Positions 51,025 through 61,163 are shown, counted from the stretch's first letter. The stretch: DNA of 64,000 nt from Candidatus Pseudoruminococcus merdavium (GCA_904419745.1 CAJFSS010000004.1:1-64000); one strand, 5' to 3'. Notes: a model not told the origin generated them from the letters alone. Numbers and translations: made by a program.

Positions 51025-52269
51025 TTGAGAGTAAAGAAAGCGGGTATCCTGCGGACTTTTTTGAGTTATTTTTGCGTCAGCATTGTAACGGCCGCGGTTG
51101 TTTTGGGAGCACTGTATCTTTGGGAAGCGCAAGATCCTTCAATCCGTTTTGATGGAGAAAGGCATCAGGCGGAACAAGTACTCGCCTATCATGGGGATTA
51201 TGAGCAGTATACCTCCTCCCACTATGAACAGTATTTAAATGAGAAGGAACGCCTTCTATACCAGGCGTTGAAATATGCCTATGATCATGGCGTTCAAAGG
51301 GTCCGCCTGGCAGAGGAATATGATCAGGAGAGCGTGACAAACATCAACGCCGTATTAAAGGCGGATTACCCACAATATACCACGAGTATGTTGTCTATGG
51401 AAATGGCCCTTCGTCCGGGGGAAACCAGGCTCCATGTCAATCAGAAGGAATTTGAAGGGGTACAAAAAAATGAACAAATGGTTCCACTTGCCAGAAAAGT
51501 GATTGATAGTATGTCGCAGGGACTTGATGAATTTTCCCGTGCTAAATACCTGTATGAATATTTGGTGCGCAATGTTGCCTACACTTCGGAAAAAGGTGAG
51601 GATTTTGCACTGATGAGCGGAGTATTTGAACTTGGCAGGGCAAATTGTGATGGATTTGCCTCGGCCTTGCAGTTGCTCTATCAGATGGCGGGAATTGAAT
51701 GTTATAAGGTCTATTATCATGGTTCGGATATTGGAAGCGATGTCGGGCACGTGTGGAATATTGCCGTTGTGGATGGAGTCCCATATCACGTCGATGCTTC
51801 CCGAGGGGCTCTGGTTACCCAACAACTGAAGGATACCTTTTCCTCTGCTGGTGCAGATGGGCGGGAGGCAGTTTCCTACAGCGGTTTTCTGATGACTGAG
51901 GATCAAGCACTGGGCGCCGGCGGAAATGTGATTAACCCTTTCATCCGGGATAAAATCGATTCCTGTACCATGCCAAAACCTGCCGAAAAAATCTACGATG
52001 CGGTACAAGTTGGGGAGAAAAAAGAAGAATTCGTGTCCCAGGCGGCACAGGCCTTGCAAAACCATCGGGGCATGCGCAGCGTCTTTTTGTCGTTCCATTT
52101 TACCGAAACGGCTCAAATGCTGCAAGCACAGGAAAATTTCACAGGCAACACATTGGATGCTTATGCCCGCCGGATTGGCGAGAGGGCCGGATTTTATGGC
52201 CGGGTGATTACTTTAAACGATACTTCGGATGACAAGGTTCTCTGCGCTATTTTTGAGTGGGGAACATAA
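51025..52269 (+). CDS. Membrane-anchored transglutaminase-like protein
   Basis: A 414-residue protein. One N-terminal hydrophobic helix (about residues 11-31) anchors it; a coiled region follows. The transglutaminase/cysteine-protease fold has the likely triad in GRANCDGFASALQLLY (Cys), GHVWNIAVVDG (His) and HVDASRG (Asp). The C-terminal 100 residues are unassigned. Such proteins are thought to process peptides or wall components outside the membrane. The TTG start at 51025 has AAGGAGGA at 7-bp spacing and gives the anchor at the very N-terminus; an upstream ATG at 50956 lies inside the previous gene. Confidence 0.8.
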   Translation: MRVKKAGILRTFLSYFCVSIVTAAVVLGALYLWEAQDPSIRFDGERHQAEQVLAYHGDYEQYTSSHYEQYLNEKERLLYQALKYAYDHGVQRVRLAEEYDQESVTNINAVLKADYPQYTTSMLSMEMALRPGETRLHVNQKEFEGVQKNEQMVPLARKVIDSMSQGLDEFSRAKYLYEYLVRNVAYTSEKGEDFALMSGVFELGRANCDGFASALQLLYQMAGIECYKVYYHGSDIGSDVGHVWNIAVVDGVPYHVDASRGALVTQQLKDTFSSAGADGREAVSYSGFLMTEDQALGAGGNVINPFIRDKIDSCTMPKPAEKIYDAVQVGEKKEEFVSQAAQALQNHRGMRSVFLSFHFTETAQMLQAQENFTGNTLDAYARRIGERAGFYGRVITLNDTSDDKVLCAIFEWGT

Positions 52270-52366
52270 CGCTTACCCGGTGTGGAAAAAGATTGAATCC
52301 AAATACATTCAATGGTACAATAAAGGATAACAAATTTTACTTGCAAACAGAAAGGTGGGAGCAGAA

Positions 52367-54412
52367 ATGGGTATGAAAAAATGGCTACTGCCACAAACGG
52401 ATCCATCCGTGGAAAAGGCGCTGAGCGCGCAGTGCGGAGAATCGGAATACCTATGTGGTCTGCTCCTTGCACGTGGGTATGATTCCCCCGAGACCATTAT
52501 GAGTTTTCTGTCCGCAGACAGACAGTTGGAAGACCCCTTTGCACTCAAAGATATGGATCGTGCGGTCGAGCGGATTCGGCGTGCGGTTGAAGAGGGGGAA
52601 ATGATCGCCATCTACGGGGATTATGATGCGGACGGCGTGACCTCCACTGTGGTTCTTTTTACCTATTTGGAATCCATTGGGGCGGATGTCCGCTACTATA
52701 TCCCCACCCGCGACGGAGAAGGGTATGGACTCAATAAAAAGGCTATTGATACCATTGCCAAAATGGGAATCACCCTGATGATTACTGTGGACAACGGCAT
52801 TACTGCAATAGAAGAAATTTCCTATGCAAACTCCTTGGGAGTCGACGTGGTGGTGACCGATCACCATCGTCCAAAAGAACAGCTTCCAGAGGCATATGCC
52901 GTGGTGGACCCTTACCGGCCGGACGACACGACCACTTTTAAAGGCCTTGCCGGCGTTGGGGTTGCTTTCAAACTGGTGTGCGCGCTGGAAGAAGATGTGG
53001 AATCCATGTTGGATTATTATGCCGAGCTTGTCACCATTGGGACAATTGCAGATGTGATGCCCATGTCAGGGGAAAATCGCGTGATTGTTTGCCGCGGGCT
53101 GGAGAAATTTTCCCAGACAGAAAATCTCGGTTTGCAGGCCCTAATGGAAGTGGCAGGGATTGCTGGGCGTCCCATCACGAGTGAGACTGTGGCGTTCGGG
53201 ATTGTTCCCCGCATTAACGCAACCGGCAGACTGGGACACGCCAAAAAAGCAGTGGATCTGCTCACGACGGACGATGAGGAATTCGCCGCCGGGCTTGCCC
53301 AGGAAATTGACATGCAAAACCGGGAGCGAAAGGCCCTGGAAGAAAAGATACTGCAAGATATCTCTCACACCTTGCAGCGCAATCCATCCCTACTCTATGA
53401 CCGAGTACTTGTTCTTTCGGGTGAGGGATGGCATCATGGAGTTGTTGGGATTGTAGCGGCCAAACTGGTCGAAAAATATGGAAAGCCCTGTTTTCTCATT
53501 TCCTGCGAAGGTGGAGAGGGACGGGGATCCGGCAGAAGTATCGGGGATTTTTCTCTGTTTGACGCCCTGTGTGCCTGTGACGACCTGTTGGAACGCTATG
53601 GAGGGCACATGCAGGCAGCGGGCTTGACTGTAAAAACAGAGAAAATCGGTTGTTTCCGGGAAAGGATTTTGGAATACGCCCAAAATACGGAAGAGTACAT
53701 GCCGGTGGCAAAGTTGAAAATTGACAGTGTGCTCTCTCCTTCCCAGGCCAGTCTGGAATTGATTCGGGAACAGTACCGGCTGGAGCCATTTGGAAACGGC
53801 AATGAAGTTCCGGTATATGGTTTGATGAATTGCAAGCTGACGGGCATTTATCCAGTATCCAATGGGAAGCATCTCCGGTTGCGTCTCAGCGATGCACATG
53901 GCAGCATCTATGTGATGTATTTTGGAATGGAGCAGGCGAATTTTCCGTACCGAATGGGAGATATCCTGGATACGGCCGTGACCCTCTCCATCAATGAGTA
54001 TCATGGGGAGCAGCGGGTCAGTGCGGTAGTCAAAGATATGCGCCTTTCTGCGTTGGATGAAGAGGGACTGTTTGCCCCAAAACAGATATATGAGAAAATT
54101 CGGAGAAAAGAGCCGTTAAAAGCAGAGGAACGGGAACTTGCCATCCCTACGAGAGAGGATGTGGCGGCAGTGTATCGGTTTGTCCGTTCCAATGGGCGTT
54201 TTTCTTACGATTATGATATTTTATATTCCCGGATGCCGCACGGCAGGCTTAACTATTGTCGGACAAGACTGAGCGCGGATATTTTGGGAGAGATGAAACT
54301 GATCCAGTTTCAGAAAGACCCATGCATTGCCTATTTGGCGCCGGTTCAGAATCCGGAAAAGGTGGATCTCAGCCAATCAAAGGTATTGCAATATGTCCGG
54401 GAACGGGCATAA
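52367..54412 (+). CDS. recJ: Single-stranded-DNA-specific exonuclease RecJ
   Basis: A 681-residue DHH-family nuclease. YGDYDADGVTSTVV (motif I), VTVDNGITA (II) and VVTDHHRP (the DHH motif), GTIADVMP (IV), then the DHHA1 part with GEGWHHGVVGIVA and EGGEGRGSGRS. It degrades single-stranded DNA 5' to 3' in repair with Mn2+. ATG 52367 follows AAAGGTGGGA. The last coding base is 28 bp before the start of rel. Confidence 0.95.
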   Translation: MGMKKWLLPQTDPSVEKALSAQCGESEYLCGLLLARGYDSPETIMSFLSADRQLEDPFALKDMDRAVERIRRAVEEGEMIAIYGDYDADGVTSTVVLFTYLESIGADVRYYIPTRDGEGYGLNKKAIDTIAKMGITLMITVDNGITAIEEISYANSLGVDVVVTDHHRPKEQLPEAYAVVDPYRPDDTTTFKGLAGVGVAFKLVCALEEDVESMLDYYAELVTIGTIADVMPMSGENRVIVCRGLEKFSQTENLGLQALMEVAGIAGRPITSETVAFGIVPRINATGRLGHAKKAVDLLTTDDEEFAAGLAQEIDMQNRERKALEEKILQDISHTLQRNPSLLYDRVLVLSGEGWHHGVVGIVAAKLVEKYGKPCFLISCEGGEGRGSGRSIGDFSLFDALCACDDLLERYGGHMQAAGLTVKTEKIGCFRERILEYAQNTEEYMPVAKLKIDSVLSPSQASLELIREQYRLEPFGNGNEVPVYGLMNCKLTGIYPVSNGKHLRLRLSDAHGSIYVMYFGMEQANFPYRMGDILDTAVTLSINEYHGEQRVSAVVKDMRLSALDEEGLFAPKQIYEKIRRKEPLKAEERELAIPTREDVAAVYRFVRSNGRFSYDYDILYSRMPHGRLNYCRTRLSADILGEMKLIQFQKDPCIAYLAPVQNPEKVDLSQSKVLQYVRERA

Positions 54413-54440
54413 ACGGGGAACAGAAAGAAGGGAAATGCTG

Positions 54441-56630
54441 ATGGCAGCGGATTTAAAATATTTGTTGGATGTCATTGAAAAAAGCGGACGCCAGTATGAT
54501 ATTGAAAAAATTAAGAGTGCTTACCACCTGGCAGAAAAGATGCACGAGGGGCAGATGCGCAGTTCTGGGGAGCCATATATCATTCATCCGGTGGAGGTGG
54601 CGGTGATCCTGGTTGGCCTTGGCATGGATTCCGACACTCTGGTGGCTGGTCTTTTACACGACGTTGTGGAGGATACCTCTGAGACATTGGATGATATTGA
54701 ACATGCTTATGGACATAATATTGCCCAGTTAGTCGATGGGGTTACCAAAATTACTACGTTGGACATTACATCCCTGGATTCCAAAGAACAGCAGCAGGCC
54801 GAAAATGTGCGAAAAATGCTGCTTGCCATGTCCCAAGATATCCGCGTAATTATTATCAAACTGGCAGACAGGCTGCATAACCTGAGGACACTGCAATACC
54901 GTCCCCGTCACAAACAGCTTGCCAAGGCAAGGGAGACAATGGAGGTTTATGCCCCGATTGCACACAGGCTTGGTATCCGTGCGGTCAAAGAGGAAATGGA
55001 GGATCTGTCTCTTCGTTATCTGGACCCGATTGCTTACAGTGAGATTGAAACAGCACTTAATTCCAAAAAGGATGAACGCCTTGGTTTTCTGGAAAAAATC
55101 AAGGGTCAAATCAATGATCGGATGAGTAAGGAGGGAAATACGATCCATCTGGAAGGACGCGTCAAGAGCGTCTATGGTATCTATCGTAAGATGTACCTCC
55201 AGGGGAAAGCATTTGAGGAAATCTATGATATCTATGCGGTGCGCATCATTGTGGACACTGTCTTTGAATGCTATAATGCGCTTGGGATTATCCATGATAT
55301 GTATACTCCTCTCCCCAACCGGTTTAAGGATTATATCTCCACTCCGAAACCAAATATGTACCAATCGCTCCATACTACGGTAATTGGAAAAGAAGGGATC
55401 CCCTTTGAAGTGCAGATCCGCACCTGGGAAATGCACCATACAGCGGAGTACGGGATTGCAGCGCATTGGAAATATAAAGCCGGACTCCAGGGAAAAGACA
55501 AACTGGAGGAACGCCTGGAGTGGGTAAGACATCTGCTGGAAGCACAGCAGGATTCCGAAGATGTGGAGGATATCCTCAGTTCGATCAAATCCGACCTTGT
55601 TCCGGAAGAGGTCTTTGTCTTTACCCCAAAAGGAGATGTTATCGATCTGCCGAGTGGCTCCACGGTCATTGACTTTGCCTATGCTATCCATTCGGCTGTA
55701 GGAAACAGTATGATCGGGGCAAAGGTGGATGGAAGAATTGTCCCCATTGACTATCAGGTAAAAACAGGACAGATTGTCGAAATTGCAACCACAAAGTCCC
55801 AGGCACATGGGCCAAACCGCGATTGGCTGCAAATTGTTAAGACCAGCGAAGCGCGCAACAAGATCCGCGCCTGGTTTAAAAAAGAGAAAAAAGAGGAAAA
55901 CATTGCCCAGGGCAAAGCGGAAATTGAACGGGATTTCAAACGCGATGGCATCAACCTTACAGAAGAACAGTATGATCAGTTTATTTTGGAGCTTGCCCAT
56001 CGTCAACATTGCCGGACAGTAGAGGAGTTTTATGCCGCAGTCGGATATGGTGGGATCAGCCTGTCCAAGATTTTGCCACGCATCAAGGAAGACTATCTCA
56101 GACGTTACCGCAAAGAGGAAAAACCGGATTTAAAAGAGACGCTCCCCAAGCGCCCGGTCAAACGGGGCGCATCCAGCGGGGTTATTGTGGAAGGATATGA
56201 CGACTGTCTGGTTAAATTCGCCCGTTGCTGTAATCCGGTCCCCGGAGATGCCATTATTGGGTTTATTACCCGTGGATATGGGGTCTCCATTCATAAACAG
56301 GACTGTCCAAACATTATCGGCGCCATGAAGGATGATGAGAACTGTAAACGCCTGGTTCAGGTACAATGGGCTTCCTATGTCGGCGAGTCCTTTAAAGCAA
56401 CTTTTGAGGTGGTGTCGGAGGATCACCATGGCACTTTGCTGGCGGATGTAAGCGTTCAGCTGGCCAATATGCGTGTCCCTATCCATGAACTGAATGCCCG
56501 TAAACGCAAGGACGGCAATGTCCAGATGATGATTACTGTAACAGTGACCGGGCTTGATCAGCTCAATTTGGTGATTAAGCGCATTGAAGCAATTAAAGGT
56601 GTGATCCAGGTCCACCGGAGCGGAAAATAG
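54441..56630 (+). CDS. rel: Bifunctional (p)ppGpp synthetase/hydrolase
   Basis: A 729-residue RelA/SpoT protein. In order: HD hydrolase domain (HPVEVA, LLHDVVEDT), synthetase domain (with IYDIYAVRIIVDT, YISTPKPNMYQSLHTTV and EVQIRTWEMH), TGS domain (VFTPKGDVIDLPSGSTVIDFAYAIH), a helical/zinc-finger region and a C-terminal ACT domain. The intact HD motif indicates both synthesis and hydrolysis of the alarmone. ATG 54441 is best spaced from AAGAAGGGA; ATG 54435 is possible. dtd follows 11 bp later. Confidence 0.95.
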   Translation: MAADLKYLLDVIEKSGRQYDIEKIKSAYHLAEKMHEGQMRSSGEPYIIHPVEVAVILVGLGMDSDTLVAGLLHDVVEDTSETLDDIEHAYGHNIAQLVDGVTKITTLDITSLDSKEQQQAENVRKMLLAMSQDIRVIIIKLADRLHNLRTLQYRPRHKQLAKARETMEVYAPIAHRLGIRAVKEEMEDLSLRYLDPIAYSEIETALNSKKDERLGFLEKIKGQINDRMSKEGNTIHLEGRVKSVYGIYRKMYLQGKAFEEIYDIYAVRIIVDTVFECYNALGIIHDMYTPLPNRFKDYISTPKPNMYQSLHTTVIGKEGIPFEVQIRTWEMHHTAEYGIAAHWKYKAGLQGKDKLEERLEWVRHLLEAQQDSEDVEDILSSIKSDLVPEEVFVFTPKGDVIDLPSGSTVIDFAYAIHSAVGNSMIGAKVDGRIVPIDYQVKTGQIVEIATTKSQAHGPNRDWLQIVKTSEARNKIRAWFKKEKKEENIAQGKAEIERDFKRDGINLTEEQYDQFILELAHRQHCRTVEEFYAAVGYGGISLSKILPRIKEDYLRRYRKEEKPDLKETLPKRPVKRGASSGVIVEGYDDCLVKFARCCNPVPGDAIIGFITRGYGVSIHKQDCPNIIGAMKDDENCKRLVQVQWASYVGESFKATFEVVSEDHHGTLLADVSVQLANMRVPIHELNARKRKDGNVQMMITVTVTGLDQLNLVIKRIEAIKGVIQVHRSGK

Positions 56631-56641
56631 GAGGAGCCATT

Positions 56642-57103
56642 TTGAGAGCAATTTTACAACGGGTGTCCAGTGCGTCGGTTACCATTGACGGGAAAATCAC
56701 CAGAACGACAGGGGCGGGGCTTATGATTCTGCTTGGCGTAACACAGTCGGATACAACGGAACAGGCAATATGGCTTGCAAAAAAATGCTGTGAACTGCGT
56801 ATTTTTTCCGATGAACAGGACAAGATGAACCTTTCCCTGTTTGATGTGGACGGGGAAGCGATGATTGTGTCGAATTTCACCCTCTATGCGGATTGTAAAA
56901 AGGGCCGCCGCCCTGCCTACGTACGGGCAGCACGCCCGGAACAGGCGGACGGGCTATATCTCCGGTTTGTGGAGGAAATCCGCTCCCTTGGTATTAAAAA
57001 TGTACAGACCGGGGAGTTTGGAGCGGATATGCAGGTCAGTATTACCAATGACGGACCGGTCACCATTTTCCTGGATACGGATGAGATTATGCCGAAACCA
57101 TAG
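56642..57103 (+). CDS. dtd: D-aminoacyl-tRNA deacylase
   Basis: A 153-residue protein. MRAILQRVSSASVTIDGK at the start, the active-site VSNFTLYADCKKGRRPAY and the C-terminal ITNDGPVTI are all Dtd signatures. It removes D-amino acids from tRNA. The TTG start has GGAGGAG upstream. rel-dtd followed by an MBL hydrolase and hemZ is a common Firmicutes order. Confidence 0.96.
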   Translation: MRAILQRVSSASVTIDGKITRTTGAGLMILLGVTQSDTTEQAIWLAKKCCELRIFSDEQDKMNLSLFDVDGEAMIVSNFTLYADCKKGRRPAYVRAARPEQADGLYLRFVEEIRSLGIKNVQTGEFGADMQVSITNDGPVTIFLDTDEIMPKP

Positions 57104-57552
57104 GCGATCCTCCGCCAGGATAGAGACGGATTGCTGGAACTAAAAGGCTCAAACTCTCTGCAATGGGGTTGGACGGCCTATATGCAGGGATGGCTTTGCG
57201 GGCTACTGTACAAGATCCCAGTCATGGTATAAGAGATAACGTCAATACCATGGACAGGGTGTATCATATCTCTTTTGCAAGTTGGCGGATACAGTAACAC
57301 TCCAGCTGGTAATATCGAAAAATAGGAATTTGAATAGTGCTTGGATGCATATCTTTCCACATTGCCAAACTCAAATGTGGAAAGTTTAGGTTCTCTGTAG
57401 GCTGTGCACAGACGGTCCCCTCCCAAGGGTGTTTTTTCCGCAAAACCCATTGAAAGAAGCTGTGTTTCTCAGCAAAGCCTATGCAGAAGAACAGGGGATC
57501 GGAAAACGGATTTCGCTAAAATTGGGCTTATAATCGTGAAGGAGGAGTTTCT
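57104..57552. other. Hairpin-rich gap between dtd and the MBL gene
   Basis: 449 bases without a plausible gene. It holds CATGGTAT (57223-57230) with ATACCATG (57245-57252); AAGAGATA (57231-57238) that could instead pair with ATATCTCTT around 57267; and CTTTCCACATT (57353-57363) with AATGTGGAAAG (57374-57384). A TATAAT at about 57528 is the likely -10 for the next gene. A structured RNA is possible. Confidence 0.45.
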
Positions 57553-58194
57553 ATGGAAGTACATTCCCTTCCAGTTGGACTCATACAGACAAACTGCTAC
57601 CTGTTTGAAGGGGCGGATCACATTGCAGCGGTCGTTGACCCAGGGGCGCAAGGGGATCGAATTCTTGCCCTTGCACGGGAAAATGGGATGGATATCCGGT
57701 ATATCCTGCTGACACATGGGCACTTTGATCATGTATGTGCGGCCAACGCCATTCAGCAAGCCACTGGGGCAGAGATAATCATTGGGGCAAACGATGAACA
57801 CATGCTGGCCCGGCCAATGACAAAATCCGGGCTAAAGGCTCCCGGTTATAATGATGATCCGGTTGTCCCTGACCGGAGCGTCAAGGAGGGAGATATCCTG
57901 GATATTGGTGGAATCCGCCTTCATGTATTGGAAACGCCGGGGCATACGCCGGGAGGCGTCACCTACCGCACGGAAGACGGCATTCTATTTACAGGGGACA
58001 CTCTGTTTAAGGGCAGTATAGGGCGCACAGATTTGCCCGGCGGGGACCAGGCAACCATTATGAAATCCCTGCAAAAGCTTGCTGCCCTGAAGGGGGATTT
58101 CCTTGTCTATCCAGGGCATGGCCCTTCTACAACGCTTGCACACGAGCGTCAGACAAATCCTTTTATGGGAGAATATTATGATTCTTTTGATTGA
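57553..58194 (+). CDS. MBL-fold hydrolase (glyoxalase II-like)
   Basis: A 213-residue metallo-beta-lactamase-fold enzyme. LTHGHFDHVCAANAI is the H-x-H-x-D-H metal motif; ETPGHTPGGVTY, LFTGDTLFKGSIGRTD and VYPGHGPSTTL supply the other ligands. The substrate is unknown (thioester or hydroxyacylglutathione-type are possible in the family). AAGGAGG precedes the ATG. hemZ starts 17 bp before this gene ends. Confidence 0.92.
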   Translation: MEVHSLPVGLIQTNCYLFEGADHIAAVVDPGAQGDRILALARENGMDIRYILLTHGHFDHVCAANAIQQATGAEIIIGANDEHMLARPMTKSGLKAPGYNDDPVVPDRSVKEGDILDIGGIRLHVLETPGHTPGGVTYRTEDGILFTGDTLFKGSIGRTDLPGGDQATIMKSLQKLAALKGDFLVYPGHGPSTTLAHERQTNPFMGEYYDSFD

Positions 58195-59653
58195 TGGCCA
58201 CCATTTCCGTTATGAGACGGAAAACCTCTGTAATATGTTCTTTCCTTTGGATAAGGCAAAGGTTATAGAGGGATCGCATACGACAGAAAGCAATTATATC
58301 CTTACCCGTATTTCGCAACAAGGGGAAAAAGGGACCCTTGCTGAAATTTCGCTCTGCATGGATGGAGCAAACCGCTACGCTTGTATGGACATTCCAAAAG
58401 AAAGCGCGGAAAAAGAAGCGGAATACCAGCTGTGCGCCCTACTCTATCAGGTGTTGTCCGAATTTACAGGAAAAACGCTCTCCTGGGGAATGCTGACGGG
58501 CGTGCGTCCGGTCAAACTGGTGCGTGCAATGCGGGAGGAAGGGATGGACGATTCCGCGATCCTCCACGTCATGCAGCAGAAGCATTTTGTCAGTGAAAAC
58601 AAGGCGAAACTCTGTCTTGCCACCTGCGACCATGAGACCCCGATTTTGCAGGGGGTGAGCCGTGATTCCTTCAGCCTGTATGTCTCGATCCCCTTTTGCC
58701 CTTCTCGGTGTCACTACTGTTCCTTTGTCTCGCAGGCGGTGGGAAAGCAAAAAAAATTGATTCCCGAATACGTACATCTGTTGTGCAAGGAGCTTCAAAA
58801 AACCGGGGAAATTGTCAAAACTCTCGGCTTGAGACTGGATACCGTCTACTTTGGCGGAGGTACGCCAACCACCCTCTCCCCTGTCCAACTCGATGAGGTA
58901 CTTAGTACTGTAGAGCGCTTTTTTGATCTTTCAACATGCAAAGAGTATACGGTGGAGGCGGGCCGTCCGGATACCATTGATGAGGAAAAGCTGCGTGCCC
59001 TGCGTGCGCACGGGATTTCCCGTATCAGCATCAATCCTCAGACCCTGGAGGATCGTGTATTGGAACAAATCGGCAGGAGACATACGGCAAAGCAGTTTTT
59101 TGAAGCGTTTGATCTGGCAAGAAAGCTCGGGTTTACCAACATCAATACGGATGTCATTGCCGGCTTAATGGGGGATACCTTGGAAGGCTTCCAGCACACT
59201 TTGAATTCGTTGATGCAGCTTGTACCGGAAAATGTGACAGTCCATACGCTGTCTGTCAAACGCGCGGCAACACTTTCTCAGACAGGAGGATATGCGGCGG
59301 TCGTCCAAAATGAGGATGTCGTTCCCCAAATGGTTGACTATGCGCAGGATACACTGTTTGCAAACGGGTATCATCCCTATTATCTGTACCGCCAGAAGAA
59401 TATGCTGGATAACTTGGAAAACGTCGGGTACGCAAAGGGTGATACCGATGGGCTGTATAATGTATATATTATGGATGAAACGCATACAATACTCGCAGCG
59501 GGCGCAGGCGGTGTCACAAAGATGAAAAACCAGGACAACGGCTATATTGAGCGGATTTTCAATTTCAAATTTCCCCATGATTATGGCATGCGTTTTGATG
59601 AGATTTTACAGAGAAAAGAGCAGGTGATCCCTTTTTATGAAAAATACCTGTAA
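58178..59653 (+). CDS. hemZ: Oxygen-independent coproporphyrinogen III dehydrogenase HemZ
   Basis: A 491-residue radical SAM enzyme of the HemN/HemZ group. VSIPFCPSRCHYCSFVS carries the C-x3-C-x2-C cluster, with YFGGGTPTTL and VEAGRPDTI typical of the family. HemZ is proposed to make protoporphyrinogen IX without oxygen; clostridial HemZ can have other roles. ATG 58178 overlaps the MBL gene and has GGGAGAA upstream. It overlaps the kinase gene by 17 bp. Confidence 0.92.
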   Translation: MILLIDGHHFRYETENLCNMFFPLDKAKVIEGSHTTESNYILTRISQQGEKGTLAEISLCMDGANRYACMDIPKESAEKEAEYQLCALLYQVLSEFTGKTLSWGMLTGVRPVKLVRAMREEGMDDSAILHVMQQKHFVSENKAKLCLATCDHETPILQGVSRDSFSLYVSIPFCPSRCHYCSFVSQAVGKQKKLIPEYVHLLCKELQKTGEIVKTLGLRLDTVYFGGGTPTTLSPVQLDEVLSTVERFFDLSTCKEYTVEAGRPDTIDEEKLRALRAHGISRISINPQTLEDRVLEQIGRRHTAKQFFEAFDLARKLGFTNINTDVIAGLMGDTLEGFQHTLNSLMQLVPENVTVHTLSVKRAATLSQTGGYAAVVQNEDVVPQMVDYAQDTLFANGYHPYYLYRQKNMLDNLENVGYAKGDTDGLYNVYIMDETHTILAAGAGGVTKMKNQDNGYIERIFNFKFPHDYGMRFDEILQRKEQVIPFYEKYL

Positions 59654-60578
59654 TTTTTTGGATTTTCATGTGGATGTGGCCTCTCTTAATCGCAGGGTGC
59701 TTGAAAATCCTGGACAAGTTGTCGCGCTGAGCGAGGAAAACTACCGCTATGGTGTGGCGCAAATTGCTGCCGCATTACAATCCGGGGAAGGACATTACTC
59801 AGTGGTACTTCTTGCTGGGCCATCGGCGTCTGGAAAAACAACAACCGCTTATAAGCTGCGGGAGCAGCTGAGAAAGCTTGGGACGGGCGCCCATGTGGTC
59901 TCCCTGGATAATTTTTATAAAAACCATGATTTTTATCCCAGACGGGAGGACGGCTCTATTGACTATGAGAGCGTCTATGCGCTGGATATTGACTGTTTAC
60001 ATGAATGTTTTCATGATCTCATTACGAAAAGGGAGGCGGATTTCCCTATTTTCGACTTTGAGAGGGTCTGTCGGAAAGAAGAGCGCCATCATGTTGTACT
60101 GGGGGAAAAGGATATCCTGATCGTGGAGGGAATCCATGCCCTCAATCCCATTTTGATGCCCCCAGCAGACAAAGAAAGCTTTTACCGGATTTATGCGAGT
60201 GTACATACCGATTATGCGCTGGATGGGAATATTCTGCTTTCCAAACAGGATATCCGGTTAATGAGACGTATGGTTCGGGATTTGAAATTCCGTGCAAGTC
60301 CGGTACAGGTCACTTTTGACATGTGGGATCAGGTATGCGAAGGGGAAAAGAATTACATCAGGCCATACCAGGGATTGGCAGACGCACAAATTGATACGCT
60401 CCATCTCTATGAACCCTGTGTGTTCCACCACTTTTTGCTCCCTCTGTGTGAACAGGAACTGGATGAAATCCACCGGAAAAAGTTGAATAGCCTGTGCAAG
60501 TCGCTGGAACTGATTGAGGACATTGGCGCAGAGAATATCCCTGGAGATTCGCTGCTCCGGGAGTTCATCGGAATATAA
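59637..60578 (+). CDS. Uridine kinase-like nucleoside kinase
   Basis: A 313-residue P-loop kinase. LLAGPSASGKTTTAYKL is the Walker A loop (residues about 60-76); SLDNFYKNHDFYPRREDGSIDYE is the uridine-kinase-like lid and substrate segment; ILIVEGIHALNP follows. It probably phosphorylates a nucleoside, as Udk does, but the N-terminal 55 residues are extra and resemble the HTH/TGS-linked nucleoside kinase group, so the substrate is uncertain. It starts inside the end of hemZ. Confidence 0.85.
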   Translation: MKNTCNFLDFHVDVASLNRRVLENPGQVVALSEENYRYGVAQIAAALQSGEGHYSVVLLAGPSASGKTTTAYKLREQLRKLGTGAHVVSLDNFYKNHDFYPRREDGSIDYESVYALDIDCLHECFHDLITKREADFPIFDFERVCRKEERHHVVLGEKDILIVEGIHALNPILMPPADKESFYRIYASVHTDYALDGNILLSKQDIRLMRRMVRDLKFRASPVQVTFDMWDQVCEGEKNYIRPYQGLADAQIDTLHLYEPCVFHHFLLPLCEQELDEIHRKKLNSLCKSLELIEDIGAENIPGDSLLREFIGI

Positions 60579-60595
60579 GGTTTTTCTTAAGATAG

Positions 60596-60624
60596 TTGAA
60601 AAAATACAGGCAACCCTTTATAAT
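60596..60624 (+). promoter_or_regulatory. Promoter of the zinc-ribbon gene
   Basis: -35 TTGAAA (60596-60601), a 17-bp spacer, consensus -10 TATAAT (60619-60624), 50 bases before the start. Confidence 0.7.
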
Positions 60625-60674
60625 GAAAACAATGATACGGCTGATTGTGGCCGGGGAAAGAGAGGCGTAGCACA

Positions 60675-61163
60675 ATGTCAATGATGGATGATATTTTGAA
60701 TACTGCAAAAAGCGTCGCCAATATTACGGCAAAAAAAGCGGGAGAAACTGTTGAACTCTCCCGGTTGAAAATGGAAAGCATCAAAATGAATGCACAGATT
60801 GATAAAAAATACAATGAAATTGGCAACCTGGTCTATGATGCGGCAAAAAGCGGCGTCAGCCATGAAGATTCTATTGCGGAGTGTATCTCCGAAATAGATA
60901 CCCTTGTTGCAAAGATAGGACAAATCAATGCACAAATCAATGAAGTACGGCGTACGGTTACCTGCCCGAACTGTCTGTACACCAATCCGGACGATGCGAT
61001 CTACTGTGCAAAATGTGGAATTAAGCTGGACATGGATTCCAGGGAATTCTATGAGCAGGAAGAACGCCGGGAAGCCGCGGAGGCTGTGGACGAAGCGGAG
61101 GATGTTGTCGATACCAATGTCCCGGACAGCCAGGTGGATACAGAAAGTACTGAACAAGAGTAA
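60675..61163 (+). CDS. Coiled-coil, zinc-ribbon protein with acidic tail
   Basis: A 162-residue protein. The first 95 residues are helical and probably coiled-coil (KKAGETVELSRLKMESI, then IDTLVAKIGQINAQINEVRR). A zinc ribbon follows, CPNCLYTNPDDAIYCAKCG (two C-x2-C pairs 13 residues apart), and the last 45 residues are very acidic. ATG 60675 has GAGG upstream; three Met codons in frame make the exact start uncertain. The role is unknown; similar small proteins may be membrane- or stress-related. It has its own promoter. Confidence 0.75.
   Translation: MSMMDDILNTAKSVANITAKKAGETVELSRLKMESIKMNAQIDKKYNEIGNLVYDAAKSGVSHEDSIAECISEIDTLVAKIGQINAQINEVRRTVTCPNCLYTNPDDAIYCAKCGIKLDMDSREFYEQEERREAAEAVDEAEDVVDTNVPDSQVDTESTEQE

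Noticed and set aside
54729-56009. A 426-codon minus-strand frame inside rel
   Set aside because: Antisense shadow of the rel gene; no start signal or recognisable domain.
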